The translations under genes and the position numbers were made by a program. The notes under the pieces are model-generated. The model did not search any database and had not been told where the DNA came from. It saw nothing but the letters and a program-made list of their open reading frames with translations. DNA of 64,000 bases from Spinellus fusiger (Eukaryota; Mucoromycota; Mucoromycetes; Mucorales; Phycomycetaceae), in contig JALLLS010000016.1 of NCBI GenBank assembly GCA_025094145.1, positions 248,001-312,000 of the forward strand, read 5' to 3'. The first letter of the stretch is position 1; each line of letters starts with the position of its first letter. Positions 13,884-25,135 of this stretch are shown piece after piece.

Positions 13884-14301
13884 CTAAGCAGATTTGACTA
13901 ACTGTGCCAGTGCCTTTTCAATCTCATCTGTTGGCTTGTTCTCAAAACTCATCTTTTGCTCTACACCTTTGTCTATTCATCCATGAGTGAGCAGGTGAAC
14001 GAGTGAACACTATTGCCACCTCCCCTCCTCATTACTTACCAAATCGAGCAAAAATACGTGCCTCTGTTCCACTGGCCTCACGAATAAGAATAGGAAGTTC
14101 GGGATTGGCTGTTTTGATAGAGGTGTAGTTCTTTGCAACAAAGTCACTAGAAAAACAAACAAACAGAAAGTGTGAGCATGGGGACATGATGGAAACACAT
14201 GACGACAGCTACCGAAGACCACTGCTGGCAGGAGACGTCTGGCAGAACTGAACACGCAGCTCCTTAAGACTTTGGCTGAACTGAGAGCGGAGAGCAGACA
14301 T
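13884..14301 (-). CDS. NDUFA2: NADH:ubiquinone oxidoreductase B8 subunit (NDUFA2)
   Basis: Accessory subunit of mitochondrial respiratory complex I. Three exons (minus): 14301-14213, 14146-14040, 13972-13884; 94 residues, close to the family length of about 99. The protein has the thioredoxin-like L51/S25/CI-B8 fold signature. It runs from LKELRVQFCQ-SPASSGLRDF, through the NPELPILIRE strand that is very conserved in NDUFA2, to a C-terminal helix (DEIEKALAQLV). There is no cleavable presequence, as is usual for this subunit. Introns are 66 and 67 bp with GTAGCT and GTAAGT donors. The start lies about 730 bp upstream of the methionyl-tRNA synthetase start on the same strand, so the two genes are close but separately initiated. 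Exon phases are consistent throughout. Confidence 0.94.
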
Positions 14302-14696
14302 GCTGGGAGTTATTAAGCGTAAAGGTGGACTTGTCTTTTGTGTTTATGAGGAGAGAAGTGGAGGCAAGAGTCATTCTTAGACGACGTCACACGTGACTAT
14401 TCATCAGTGTGGGGGGATTTTTTTATATTTTCTATATTTTAATTATTTGAATCACTTTGGCAGCCCTTATAATATCAGTCTATTTTCATTTTTTCATTTT
14501 TTTTTTCATTTTATGTTCTCAGCCAATCAAAATAGTCTTCTAGTCAAAAGTGTGTGTTTCTTCTTATTGAGCAAATGGAATCTATCATAGCACAGTCAAT
14601 GATGATAGGACTGCCTTTTCAAAATCGTACACCGTATCAGGTAATCAACAGGAAGATATAAAACATAGGGACATGAGTCCAACGCAGGGTAGATAC
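14302..14696. promoter_or_regulatory. Upstream region of NDUFA2
   Basis: About 400 bp with no coding signal. It contains a cgtcacacgtgac palindromic stretch near 14383-14395 whose core CACGTG is an E-box, some 80-95 bp upstream of the NDUFA2 start. Such cores bind bHLH factors in fungi, but function here is inference only. Confidence 0.35.
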
Positions 14697-15402
14697 TACA
14701 CACCCAAAGATCTTTCTGGCCTTTAAGTGGTGATATCTCCTTCCTTTTACGTAAAAGAAAAGACGCACCTTTTGTGGGACTGTGTTTAAAATCAAGAGGT
14801 TTGTGAGTATCCAAATTATTATTTCTTTTTATAGTATACCTCATTATCAAATTGTATTATCAATAGAATAGTGTTGATGAATAGAATTGTTTATTATAAT
14901 ACTATAGCTACTACCTAATTGCATTCATTGATAGCAATAGAATCTACACACTAAAAGCCTAATACTTTATCATAGGGAGATAGATAAATATGCTTGAGAA
15001 TACACCCTAGACACCCTAGACAGTATAGAAAGAAGAATAGACTACCTGGGACTGACTTGAGAAAGAATATCAACTTATCTAATAACAGAAAAGAGTGTAT
15101 TAGTAATAGTTCAATCAAGAGAGATAGTATGCTTACCTTGTACTTAATATCTGTCTTGAGAATAATAATCCATATGTTATCTATTAGAAGAAGAGTCAGT
15201 ACTATGTCCTGTGGATTACATTGAACTCAAGTCCAGATGAAGACACTACTTACCTTTTTACTTTCAGAACAGCCTTTGGTGGTGTCCATCACTTCCTGTT
15301 ATTGTTTTTCTTTGTTAATAATAGCACATTACCCTGCTCAGTTATGCTCATCTTGACGAGTACTTAAATATTAAGTTGTATGTTCAGTGTAAGAAATGAC
15401 AA
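14697..15402 (+). mobile_element. Truncated Fanzor-like TIR element, copy D (5' end only)
   Basis: Starts with TACACACCCAAAGATC, a variant of the shared TIR, and is nearly identical over about 700 bp to the first part of copy C (59355-60065). The similarity fades at about 15385-15402 and no second TIR is present, so this is a 5' fragment. It contains the element-family open frame at 14994-15224 (77 codons, start context MRIHPRHPRQYRKKNR), which is also present in copies B and C and may be an N-terminal exon or a non-coding leader; its function is not established. The fragment lies between NDUFA2 and the tripeptidyl-peptidase II gene, in the latter's upstream region. Confidence 0.8.
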
Positions 15403-15820
15403 GATAATAACAAGACCAAAGAATTAAAAAAAACATTTTGGTGAGGTATACAGTCCCATGCAATAAGATAGAAGTCTTTTTTTATTTTATTTTTATAAAT
15501 CATACTACATTTCTACACTATTTTATTCCTCAAAAATGCACCAATACTTTATGAGAATACCTTTTTTAAAATAAAAAACAACACATCAGCCAATCATAAA
15601 AAAGAGTGCTATCTTATTGTCCTTATATCTACTTTTATATCCAATAAATCTCCTGGTGTATGCCCCAGACAAAGCTAATGACAAAAAAAGGAAATGTCGG
15701 TGTTTGATTTCAAGACGCGTCTCTCCTCTTGAAACTAATGTCTTTGTCAGTGGAAGATCTATTTTCTTTCTTTTTTTTTCATTTCATTTCTTCCTTCTTT
15801 CTCTTCCGCATTTTCCTACA
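15403..15820 (+). promoter_or_regulatory. Upstream region of the tripeptidyl-peptidase II gene
   Basis: About 420 bp of AT-rich DNA between element copy D and the ATG at 15821. The last 60 bases before the start are strongly pyrimidine-rich on the coding strand (tttctttctttttttttcatttc), a common fungal promoter/5'-UTR feature. No specific operator was recognised. Confidence 0.4.
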
Positions 15821-18800
15821 ATGAGTTCCAAGCCAATCCAAGCATATCCTACGCATGGATTAATGCCCAAGCAAGACACTCAGTCAGCTTCTTTTATTAA
15901 GAAATATCCAAACTATGATGGCCGTAATACAGTGATTGCTATTCTTGACACTGGTAACATAGACCCTACCTTTGCAGTGGTACTTATTCAAACATAGGTG
16001 TGGATCCTGGGGCTGCTGGCATGCAGGTAAGTTATACTGGGCCCAAGAGTCCAATAGATGGTTGGTTGACTGTCTATTTTGTAGGTCACCACGGATGGAA
16101 AGCCAAAGCTCATTGATATTGTGGACTGCACTGGTGGAGGTAGGCTGACCTTGTTCTGATGGCTGTTTCATCCCCACTCACCTTTCTATTGTTCTATGAA
16201 TAGGTGATGTGGACACCTCTACTGTAGTAAAGGCAGTCTCTGATGAAAATAACCGTGCCTATATCAAGGGATTGAGTGGCCGTACTCTCTACATTGATCC
16301 TGAATGGAAATGTCCTTTAGGTGAATATCATGTGGGAATAAAGCGTGCCTATGAATTATTCCCCAAGGAGCTTATCTCCCGCTTGAACTCTGTAAGTTGT
16401 TGTTGTTGTTGTTGCTGCTGATACACACGGACAAAGACAAGGAGAGAAAGACGTCACTGACAATTTAGAATAGGAACGTACAAAGGCAACCCTCACTCGC
16501 CACGCACATCTTGTTGATGAAACAAAGACCCGTCTCTGTGCCTTTGCAAAGAAACACGCCTCCACCTTGGAATCAGACCCAAAAATAGCCGCTGAATACA
16601 AGGATCTCGAGACTCAGGTGGACATATTAAAGGGACTCAAGGAATCCTACGTGGATCCAGGTGTTATTCTTGACTGTGTGGTGTTCTTTGATGGCAAGGA
16701 CTGGAGAGCCGTCATTGATGTGGAGGAGTCAGGTGACCTAAAAGGTAAGGGCTTCCCCTTTTATGTGAAAGATTACTATTTATGGGATATATCTTATTGA
16801 AGCTATTTTTTCCACATCTAGGCCAGCCCTGTCTGACAGATTACCGCAAGGAGTTTCAATTCCACACTTTTGGTGAAGCCGATTTACTTAACTTCTCAGT
16901 GAATATCTACGACAATGGTCATTTACTAAGGTACGTAAGGGTGTCTAGTGTCAACAGTCTATGAACAACATGACAATAGTATTGTTACTCTGTCTGGATC
17001 TCACGGTACTCATGTGGCTGGTATTACTGCTGCCAACTTCCCCGAGGAACCAGAGCTCAATGGTGTAAGTTGGGAGAGAAGGGGGTTCTTATTCACGGTA
17101 CCCGAGTCACTCATATCTTTTCATCTGTCATCTTTTTTTCTTTCTTTTTCTTTCTGTTACTATTGGTGTTGGGTATGGGTATTGCCATTATTTAGGTGGC
17201 GCCCGGTGCTCAGATTGTATCTTTGCGTATTGGTGATGCTCGTCTGGCATCCATGGAAACAGGTCCTGGACTGACAAGAGCTGCTCTTCATATGGCAATC
17301 AACAAGGTGGATTTGGCCAATATGTCTTACGGAGAGTTCAGTGCTTCTCCTACAGAGGGCCATTTCATTCGATTGTTAGCAGAGGAAGCCATTGCCAAAT
17401 CGGGCTGTATCTTTGTGACAAGTGCTGGTAACGATGGCCCATGCTACAGCTCTATTGGTGCACCTGCTGGCATGCATTCTAGCTTTATTACTGTGGGTGC
17501 TTATGTCAAACATGCTCAGATGCAGGCAGAGTATGCCTTGTTGGAATCTGTAAAAGAACGCCCCTATACATGGTCCTCGCGTGGTCCTTGTGCTGATGGT
17601 TACCATGGTGTAGATATCTATGCTCCTGGTAGTGCCATTACCAGTGTGCCCGTGTATGGTTTGAACAAACTTGATCTTAAGAATGGCACCAGCATGTCAA
17701 GGTAAACACCACAACTGAAGTTTAATACTTTGTTTCATGGAACAGAATGACTCATGCATCTAAAGTCCTAATGCATGCGGCTGTATTGCACTGCTTGTTT
17801 CTGGTCTTAAAGCGGAAAAACGTACCTATTCTCCTTACCGTATCAAGGCTGCGGTTGTGCAATCTGCCAAGTCAGTAGAGGATCCTCTTAATGTAGGATT
17901 CATTCAAGTAGAAAAGACGTGGGAGTACCTCGAGAACTACAAGGACCATGCTGATCAGGATATTCTGTTTGAAGTGGTTGTCTCCAAGAGAGGTTCTCAG
18001 CGTGGTATCTACTTGAGAGAGCAAGACGAGACCAGCCAAGTTCAGTATTTGCCAGTGACTGTTTTGCCTACTTTCATGAGCGAACACGACACTGAAAAAC
18101 CAAAATACAACAGAGCCAAGTTCAACTATGAAGCACGCGTTGCTCTGATAGCCAGTGAATCATGGATCAGTGCTCCCGACTATCTTTACTTGCACTCCAG
18201 TGGAAACTCATTCCAAGTCAAGGTGGACCCCTCTGCTCTTCAGGAGAGTCAATTCCACTATGGAGAAGTGTTGGGTTACGACACCACAGATCCTGCCCGT
18301 GGACCTCTTTTCCGTGTCCCAGTCTTTGTTGTAAAGCCAACTGTTCTCTCCAACGGTACCATTGATTACAAGAACGTCGAGTTTGGTCCTGGTGATATTG
18401 TCAGACGTTTCATTCATGTCCCAGAAGGTGCATCTTATGCTGAATTGACCATTCGATCCAAATCACCCACAGACACCCACCCTGCCCGTTTCTTGCTTCA
18501 TCTATTGCAATTGGTCCCCAAGAAGAGCCAAAAAAACAAGAGAACTTATGGATTTACATTGGGTGCTGGTTCTTATGCTTCTACCGATTCCGACAAGGAG
18601 GTTGTTACAAAGAGATTTGCCGTGCGTGGTGGATTAAACATGGAAGTTTGTTTGGCTCAGTTCTGGTCTGCCCTCGGAAAGCACACCCTTGATATCAATG
18701 TTAAGTTCCATGGCGTGCAGGTGGGTGGCAGTCTTACCACTGATCTGGGGGTAGTCCAATTGAATCCCCAAGTCACTCGTTTGGACATTGTTGCTCCTAT

Positions 18801-20399
18801 CCGCAGAGAAGATGCCGTAGATGTTGGTGTTAGCTTCAGTAAGTAGTTTCCCAAGTGTGGACAAGGAAGCAATAGAGAGGCAATAAGAAAAAGAGTATGG
18901 GGCTCACATACTACCTTTTTTTTCTCTCTTTTCTTAGACAAGTTGCGCAAATACTTCCGCCCTGTAGACTCTTCCATTACACCTCTTAGTGCTGATCGTA
19001 ACAGTTTGCTTGATCAAACACGTCTCTACTCCCTTGTGCTTGACTATAAATTCAAGTTGGATGCTGCCACTAACATCACTCCCCGTTTCCCTACTGTCAT
19101 GAATCAATTGTATGAACATTATTTGGCAGGTGTCTTTGGTATTGGTAAGTGATTATACACAAGATAAACACGTCTTTCTTACTTATATCACTTTATAAAG
19201 TCTACAATATCCATAATAAGATCATTGGATATTTGGATGTGTTTGATCACGTTATCAACATTGAAGCTAAAGGTGAATACACCATCCGACTCCAAATCAT
19301 GAGCGAAGACCAAAGTGTGCTTGAGAAACTAAAGAACACTCTCTGTGAGATTGATTTGGACCTGAAAACCGTCAACTTTAACACTCACAGGTCCATTGGA
19401 GATGTCTTCAAGTCCAAGAAATCCACCTATACTAAGGTGGCTCTTGAACGCAGAGATCCCAAAGCATTCTATGTGGCTGCACCTTTGACTGAATTCCCAG
19501 AAGAGGCCAAGCACGGTGATGCTTTGGTAGGTAAACTCTCCTTCACTAAGCAAGTTGTGGATGGTGGCCATTACACCGCCATCTACCCCGTTCCTCCTTC
19601 TGCCACAGAGAAGAAAAAGGAAGAAAGCAGCTCTGAGAAATTAGAAGATGCTAAAATAGTCTCCAATCTTGAAGAGGCTATGCGTGACCTCCAGGTCTCA
19701 TATTTGAAGAAGCTAGACACTGGCTCAGATGCCTACAAGAAACTTTCTTCCAGCATTGAATCAACTCATGCCACTTCTACTATTCTCCTTGAGCATAAAA
19801 TTGAGGCTATCTGGGCTGCTGGTGGCGGAGTCACTCAAAGCTTATTGCGCGACTCTCCTGCTCCCTTGACAGTGGATCAAGCCAAGCAGATCTCTGAATT
19901 GGCAGATGCTATCCTGAAGCAATTCAACGAAACTGAATTGCTTGCTTACTTTGGCCGTCAAAAGGCAAAGACAGAGACTGAACAAGAAAAGACTGTGCGT
20001 AAAGAGAATGAAAAGAAGAAGAAGCAAGTCGTTGCTGCTCACAAGAGCAAGGCAGCTGCATGGATTGCAGCTGCTGTCTCTGGAGAAGCCACACCTGAAT
20101 TTGACAGATCCTACGAAGCATTGAAACAATGGACAGGAGATGATAGCGAAACTGACTATACTTCTCTTTTGATCAAGGTCAGAAAGGAGCGCTTAGCCAA
20201 TCGATATGGTAGTGCTGTTCAGGCATTACAGGCCTACATCTCAGAGTCTGGTTTCTTGTCTGATGATGCTACAAAGCTTAAACGTGTATGGGAACTCAGT
20301 GCTAGTCTTTACAAGGACTTGAAATGGTCTGTTTGGGTTGAATATGAGGCCAAACACGATGTCATTCGAGTACCACCCAATGGTTATGCTCCTTTCTAA
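15821..20399 (+). CDS. TPP2: Tripeptidyl-peptidase II (giant cytosolic subtilase)
   Basis: Removes tripeptides from N-termini of oligopeptides released by the proteasome, as a large cytosolic homo-oligomer. Eleven exons: 15821-15953, 15998-16026, 16085-16139, 16204-16391, 16474-16744, 16822-16930, 16980-17064, 17196-17701, 17766-18838, 18938-19144, 19201-20399; 1284 residues (human about 1249). The subtilase triad is complete: Asp in AILDTG (about residue 43), His in GSHGTHVAG (about 270), Ser in GTSMSSP (about 456, at the exon 8/9 junction), with the oxyanion Asn in SAGNDGP. The roughly 200-residue insert between Asp and His and the long C-terminal half are typical of TPP2 and absent from ordinary subtilisins. 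There is no signal peptide. A Lys/Glu-rich coiled-coil-like stretch lies near 19940-20060. Intron 6 is placed at 16931-16979 so that the His region reads [11 protein letters not shown]. Confidence 0.96.
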
Positions 20400-20690
20400 T
20401 GGTAAACGTGATTTACCGATAAGAGTTGTTTTTTTTTCTGGTAAAATATGACAAGAACTTGAAATGACAGGGCTAAAAACAAGACCAATGTCATTGTTAT
20501 AATAAAATATATAATATATAACATAAAATATAGAATATAACATATAACATATAACATATAACATATAATATAGAATATAGAATATAACATATAACATATA
20601 ATATAGAATATAGAATATAACATATAACATATAACATATAACATATAATATAGAATATAACATATATAATATAGAATATATTTACAGTGT
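20400..20690. repeat. AT minisatellite (ATATAGAATATAACATATAACAT units)
   Basis: The 3' flank of the peptidase gene runs into an array (about 20508-20690) of tata-gaata and taacata units repeated with small variations. Minus-strand open frames here are Met-Leu-Tyr/Ile-Cys-Tyr artefacts. The array ends exactly where mobile element copy A begins. Confidence 0.85.
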
Positions 20691-23346
20691 TACACACCAG
20701 GAGGTCTTTAGGATATAAAAGGAAATAGTCGAAATACAATTGTTTAGAAATGACATCGATTTGAAGAGGGAAAATAAAGTGAGATGTATTCATGTTAGTT
20801 TTTAAACAAATAAAGATTATTATGTAAATTTACCTGTAGATATCTAAATCCCGAAGGAAACCACTTTCGATGTGGCGATATATGATATGAATGCATCAAA
20901 GAATATCTATTCTTATGTGACTGTATAGATACCCTTTGATGCATTCACATCTCTGTTCTAAACAATTCCGCAACTTTGGCAAGCGCGGATATCGTTGAAA
21001 TTCACTAATACCTCAGTGAGGATATTTGTGTTATAAGTGTGGCAGATCTTGAGAACAAAAAAGAAAAAAGAAAACTGTTAGAAGAGCCTTTCATATTGGG
21101 TAAGAGGTCAATCATGCTTACCCTCGATGTAAAGAACTCATCGACATCAACCAGAAGAAGATCACCATCTTTTTGTCTCTTTTTCAGTGATTGATATAAA
21201 ATTCTTGTCAAACCAACACGATGGCCTTTAAATTTGACAGCATCTTTTACTTTTATTCCTGTGCCATAAGCAATTACAGGCAGTTTGGTAGGATCATACT
21301 CCAATCTTTTTAGGTTCCAATATCCCTTTTCACTAATAAAACAGTAAAAATAATGAGTTCAAGATCTATCAACGTAATCTAGGTGTGTGTTGTATTACCC
21401 TTGCACTGGCACCTTCTTGCCTTTGTAACGGATTCACTGGGTTTACTATAGTAAAAAAATATACAATAGAAACTGACTAACATGTCAGACATAATAAACA
21501 TACACAGACACTCACTAGATCACAACTGTTGGTTTATATGCCAGACAAGGGCAAACAAAATAAAGAGGATAGAAGTTATGAATAACAACAGACAGTGTGG
21601 TTGGCAGGTATTTATATCCGAACAGAAGAGAACAAAACGAATTTTCACAAGTCATTTGCTTAATCAGAACCACCAAAGTAATACAGACTACAACAACATT
21701 TTAGAAAGAAAAAGAATTGCTTAAAGAACAGTTGCCTAGTTACCCATTATGCTCAAATTGTATGTTGTGTCCCTGTTCATGTATCCTCTTTGATTTCCCT
21801 AGACCAGCCTTTGTATCCAAACCTCTATTTTTTTGTCTCTTCTAGAGACCGAACTACTACCAATTCATCTCTCTAGTGGTCCTGTTGATAACCACAGTGC
21901 CCTTTATTACAGAATAAAGGATACATTTTTACAAGGTTGCATAGTATGGATTTTGAGGCTACTTTTATATATTTTTAAGCTATAAGGATCAAAACTATAC
22001 GATAATATCTCAGTAAATTCAGAGATGGATCTCATTCTCTTGTTCTATGTATGTTTCAAGGGAAGAGAGAAACATTATTTACAACAGAACCACTTTATTG
22101 AATTCTATGGACTTGAAATACAGGACCAAGATTATACACACTGTAGGATAGGGCAGCCACCTTTCCCAGTCTGCTTGGATGTTCTATGAAAGCCATAGCT
22201 ATTAATTGAGAATAGCAAAATAGTCAAATTCATAGTCAAATTCATAGTAAAAGAAATGCCAAACTAATATAAAAAGTGTAATTGTCTACATCTATAATAA
22301 AATAGACTTTAATCCAAACAGCTTCCTAGAGTATAAACAAGATAGGCTTTAAGGACTTGGACAGCTGACTGTTTCTTGTTCTCGACTTATTTTCTTTCTG
22401 TATTCTCGCATGGTGCCATTATTATTACAGCCACCAGTTTGCCTTCTGTCAGCTCACACCCTTCTTTTTTCTGTCAATCTCCGTATGAGTAACCAGCCTT
22501 AAGAGGTCCTGTGTGTCTCTTGTCTCATAGCAACAGAATATTTTTGGGATATAAAAGGAAATACATGAACAATGAAATTATGTTATTTGTTTTGTTGGCT
22601 AATGTGTTTGAAAAGAACCTTTTCACTGTCTGTCTGTCTTGGCATTGACTATGGACTGTGTAATTAAACACTATAAGGTTGGATAAAAGGAAGAAGTAAA
22701 GCTAACATTGCAACTCAATCACTGTATTTATTGTTTAACATGTGCTATCCTTAAGCCCACAGTATAACAATCAAGTACTCGTCAAGATGGGCATAACTAA
22801 GCAAGGCAATGTGCCATTATTAACAAAGAGAAACAATAGAAGGTGATAGACACTACCAAGGACTATTCTAGTGATAAAAATGTAAGCAGTGTCTTCATCT
22901 GGGCTTGAGCTCATTGTAATCCACAAGACACTCATTGTATTGTTATTAGGCAAGTAAAGACTCCTTTCAAATCAGTCTTAGGTGGTCTTCTATACTATCT
23001 AGGGTCTCTAGGATATACTCCTGAGCATAGTTATCTATCCCCAAGAATAAATTACAAGGCTTTTAGGTTGTGGATTCTATTGCTATGAAGGAATACGCCT
23101 AGAGCAGCAGTAGCTATAGTAATAGTATGTTATTAGCTACAGTATTACAATAAACAATTTTATTCATAAACAATATATTTTATTGATAATACAATTTGAT
23201 ATTGAGGTATCCACAAAAGGAAAGAAAGATTTAGATACTTTCAAACCTTTGATTTTAAACACAGTTCCATAAAAGGCAAGATATTTTTTTAGGTAAAGGG
23301 GATAGCGTGTATCTGGTTAAAAGCCAGAAAAATCTCCTGGTGTGTA
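20691..23346 (-). mobile_element. Fanzor-like TIR element, copy A
   Basis: Bounded by TACACACCAGGAG at 20691 and its inverse CTCCTGGTGTGTA ending at 23346. The terminal TA on both sides fits a TA target-site duplication as made by Tc1/mariner-type transposases. About 2.66 kb. By homology with copies B and C, transcription runs on the minus strand, so the 5' end is at 23346. The only recognisable protein is the nuclease remnant at 20911-21440; no transposase frame is seen, so mobility may depend on an enzyme supplied in trans. The segment 21405-22080 is almost identical to copy B, while the flanks are clearly more diverged. Confidence 0.8.
20911..21440 (-). pseudogene. TnpB/Fanzor-like RNA-guided nuclease, C-terminal remnant (copy A)
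   Basis: TnpB and its eukaryotic relatives (Fanzor) are RuvC-type nucleases guided by an omega RNA. Joining exons across introns at about 21331-21394 and 21048-21121 gives a continuous C-terminal part: PVIAYGTG strand, FKGHRVG, KKRQKDGDLL, then VDVDEFFTS with the motif-II Glu, a zinc-ribbon-like region (ICHTYN ... CQSCG), and NRDVNASKG with the motif-III Asp. In this copy the Trp codon before NRDVNAS is a stop (TGG to TAG), and the spacer of the following inverted repeat is largely deleted. The N-terminal part with the first catalytic Asp could not be found, and no in-frame continuation upstream of 21447 exists. Family assignment rests on motifs; exact subfamily is not determined. Confidence 0.72.
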
Positions 23347-24260
23347 GACTAGGCATCTGCCCGCTACAAATCTGTCAGTCTACTTGTCTGAGACTTTGTC
23401 TCGCTAGATCTGCTACTGCTAGGTTTGGAACAATCCAAGTTGCCCAATTAGCCGCCCTCCTTAACATATACTCTCGTTTCCTTTATCTACAAGCCAAATT
23501 TGTTGAGCGCGCAGCTACCCTTCCTGAAGACACCCTCCTCTGGTGCCTTGTCCCGCAGCTTGAAGCACCCCAGAGTAAAGCCAGATGGATTAAGCTACGT
23601 GGAAATGTACTCTGGCAAAATGCTCAAAGAATAGGACAGGCTCACAACCCTCCTAAATATCCATTAAAAGTAGCTTATCTTGAACGTCTTCAAAGTGAAA
23701 TTACTAGTCTAGTACGTGGCAAGAATCCGCTGGTGACGGTAGCCCATGGACTCTATAAATCTGTTTGGGATCCAATTCCTCTACTACAGTGCATGCACAA
23801 AGAAAGACATCGTCTACTAAAATGGAGGATTGCTTGGTTACCACCAACACCTTCAGTTCCTTGCCAATGTGGCCACCCATCTGCTAACAGGGACCAATTT
23901 CTCACATGCACATTCGTTGATCATGAACGCTCCATGTTCTTGTTCTTCTTAGTTCCTGCACCACCACACGACGTTCATCCAATTGACTATTGTCTAAATC
24001 TTCTGTCGCGCACGGTTAAGTCTTTTGTTAAATGGCGAGATCTCTGGCCCAGTTTGTTAATACTGTTGCAAGCCATTGATCGAGCTACGTCTACTCGAGA
24101 CTTTAAGTTAGAGCCATCAGCTGGTAGCTTGCTCATTGAGGCTGCTGATGGGTGTGTTGAGCGGGAACGCCAACGCCGCCATAGAGTGCAAAGACTTCTT
24201 CAGCAACAGACGCTGTATCCTCACCTTTCCTCTTATCTCTCCTCTACCACCCATTCTTAA
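23347..24260 (+). pseudogene. Retroelement ORF fragment (C-terminal, RT-associated zinc-binding region)
   Basis: An open frame of about 300 codons begins inside the right TIR of element copy A and ends at 24260, so its real 5' part is missing. It has the feel of the C-terminal region of non-LTR retroelement polyproteins: a long helical stretch, HKERHRLLKWRIAWLP, then a C-x-C-G ... C zinc-knuckle-like cluster (PCQCGHPSANRDQFLTC) and a basic tail. Reverse transcriptase catalytic motifs are not present. No counterpart of the missing part is found at the other side of copy A (20.4-20.7 kb), so a simple insertion into an intact element does not explain it. Assignment is moderate; it could also be a domesticated or unknown repeat protein. 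Confidence 0.5.
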
Positions 24261-24900
24261 CCTGTTTAGCAAAGCCAAAAGCTGCTAGTGTAGTTGCTGT
24301 ATTTGTGTCCTCAGGATCGTCCGAGTTACTCTAAGTATTTCTTGTTGGATTTCGAATAGCCACAGGATGACGGTTATCTTTTTTGGTGTCCTGGTTTCCT
24401 TGCTGACTTTATGGCCTTTTTGGATGTCTATTCATAATTCTTATTTTACCATCATTTCTCATTTTTTCCCTTATTTTTCCCTCATTGAGGTTTTATATTC
24501 TCTTTTCTTTCTGTTTCCCATTCATTTGCATTATTTTTTTCACTTTCGTATTTGAAGTGTTTCTATGTCTATTCTTATTTATTTTTCAAAGTTCTCATAG
24601 GGTGGCTAACATGCCCAATGTGCGAATAGCAACCAACACCCAAAAATAAAAATACTCTGAACTGTAGAATCTATAATATAAAACAAAAAGGTACATATAA
24701 AACAGCTGCTAGGAAGATGGAATATCATCTGCTACTGCAGGAATAGACATCAGAAGAGTCACATTGAGTATGGCCAGAAATGGCATTACACAAACCAAGC
24801 AAATTGTCACAATTGTCACGTGATAGTAGATAAACAGTGCATAGTTCATCCATTACTCTATCTTTCTTCTTCACTAACAAAAGCTCATTACTTGCTCCTA
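24261..24900. other. Retroelement 3' flank and upstream region of the SMPD4 homologue
   Basis: T-rich, then A-rich DNA without coding signals. The stretch around 24600-24660 (ggtggctaacatgcccaatg, then AAAAATAAAAATA) looks like the 3' end of the retroelement. The remainder up to 24900 would be the promoter of the next gene. Confidence 0.4.
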
Positions 24901-25099
24901 ATGAACTACAGCAGTGTTTTCTTGAAGAATGACATTATAGGAATTTGCGACTACATCACAGATATCTGCGAGGGTATATTATCAGAGAAGGAAATCATTT
25001 CTGTTCACTATGCACGTTCTCTTCATGAATTCTTTCCTACTCTGCTGTCTTATATCTTTGGGTCGCCTGTCATGAGGTACTAAGGCATATTCCATAGTG

Positions 25100-25135
<36 letters not shown>

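Noticed and set aside
16931..16948. An 18-bp intron in TPP2 near the catalytic His
   Set aside because: The acceptor at 16979 gives a 49-bp intron and [12 protein letters not shown], matching the family spacing.
20241..20793. Cys/Tyr/Leu/Ile-rich ORFs on the minus strand
   Set aside because: They read through the AT minisatellite and the antisense of the TPP2 last exon.
21482..21724. Plus-strand 80-codon ORF (MSDIINIHRH) conserved in copies A and B as a possible gene
   Set aside because: Its conservation is explained by the whole tract being nearly identical at nucleotide level; no domain, and it is antisense to the presumed transcript. Kept only as part of the mosaic-identity finding.
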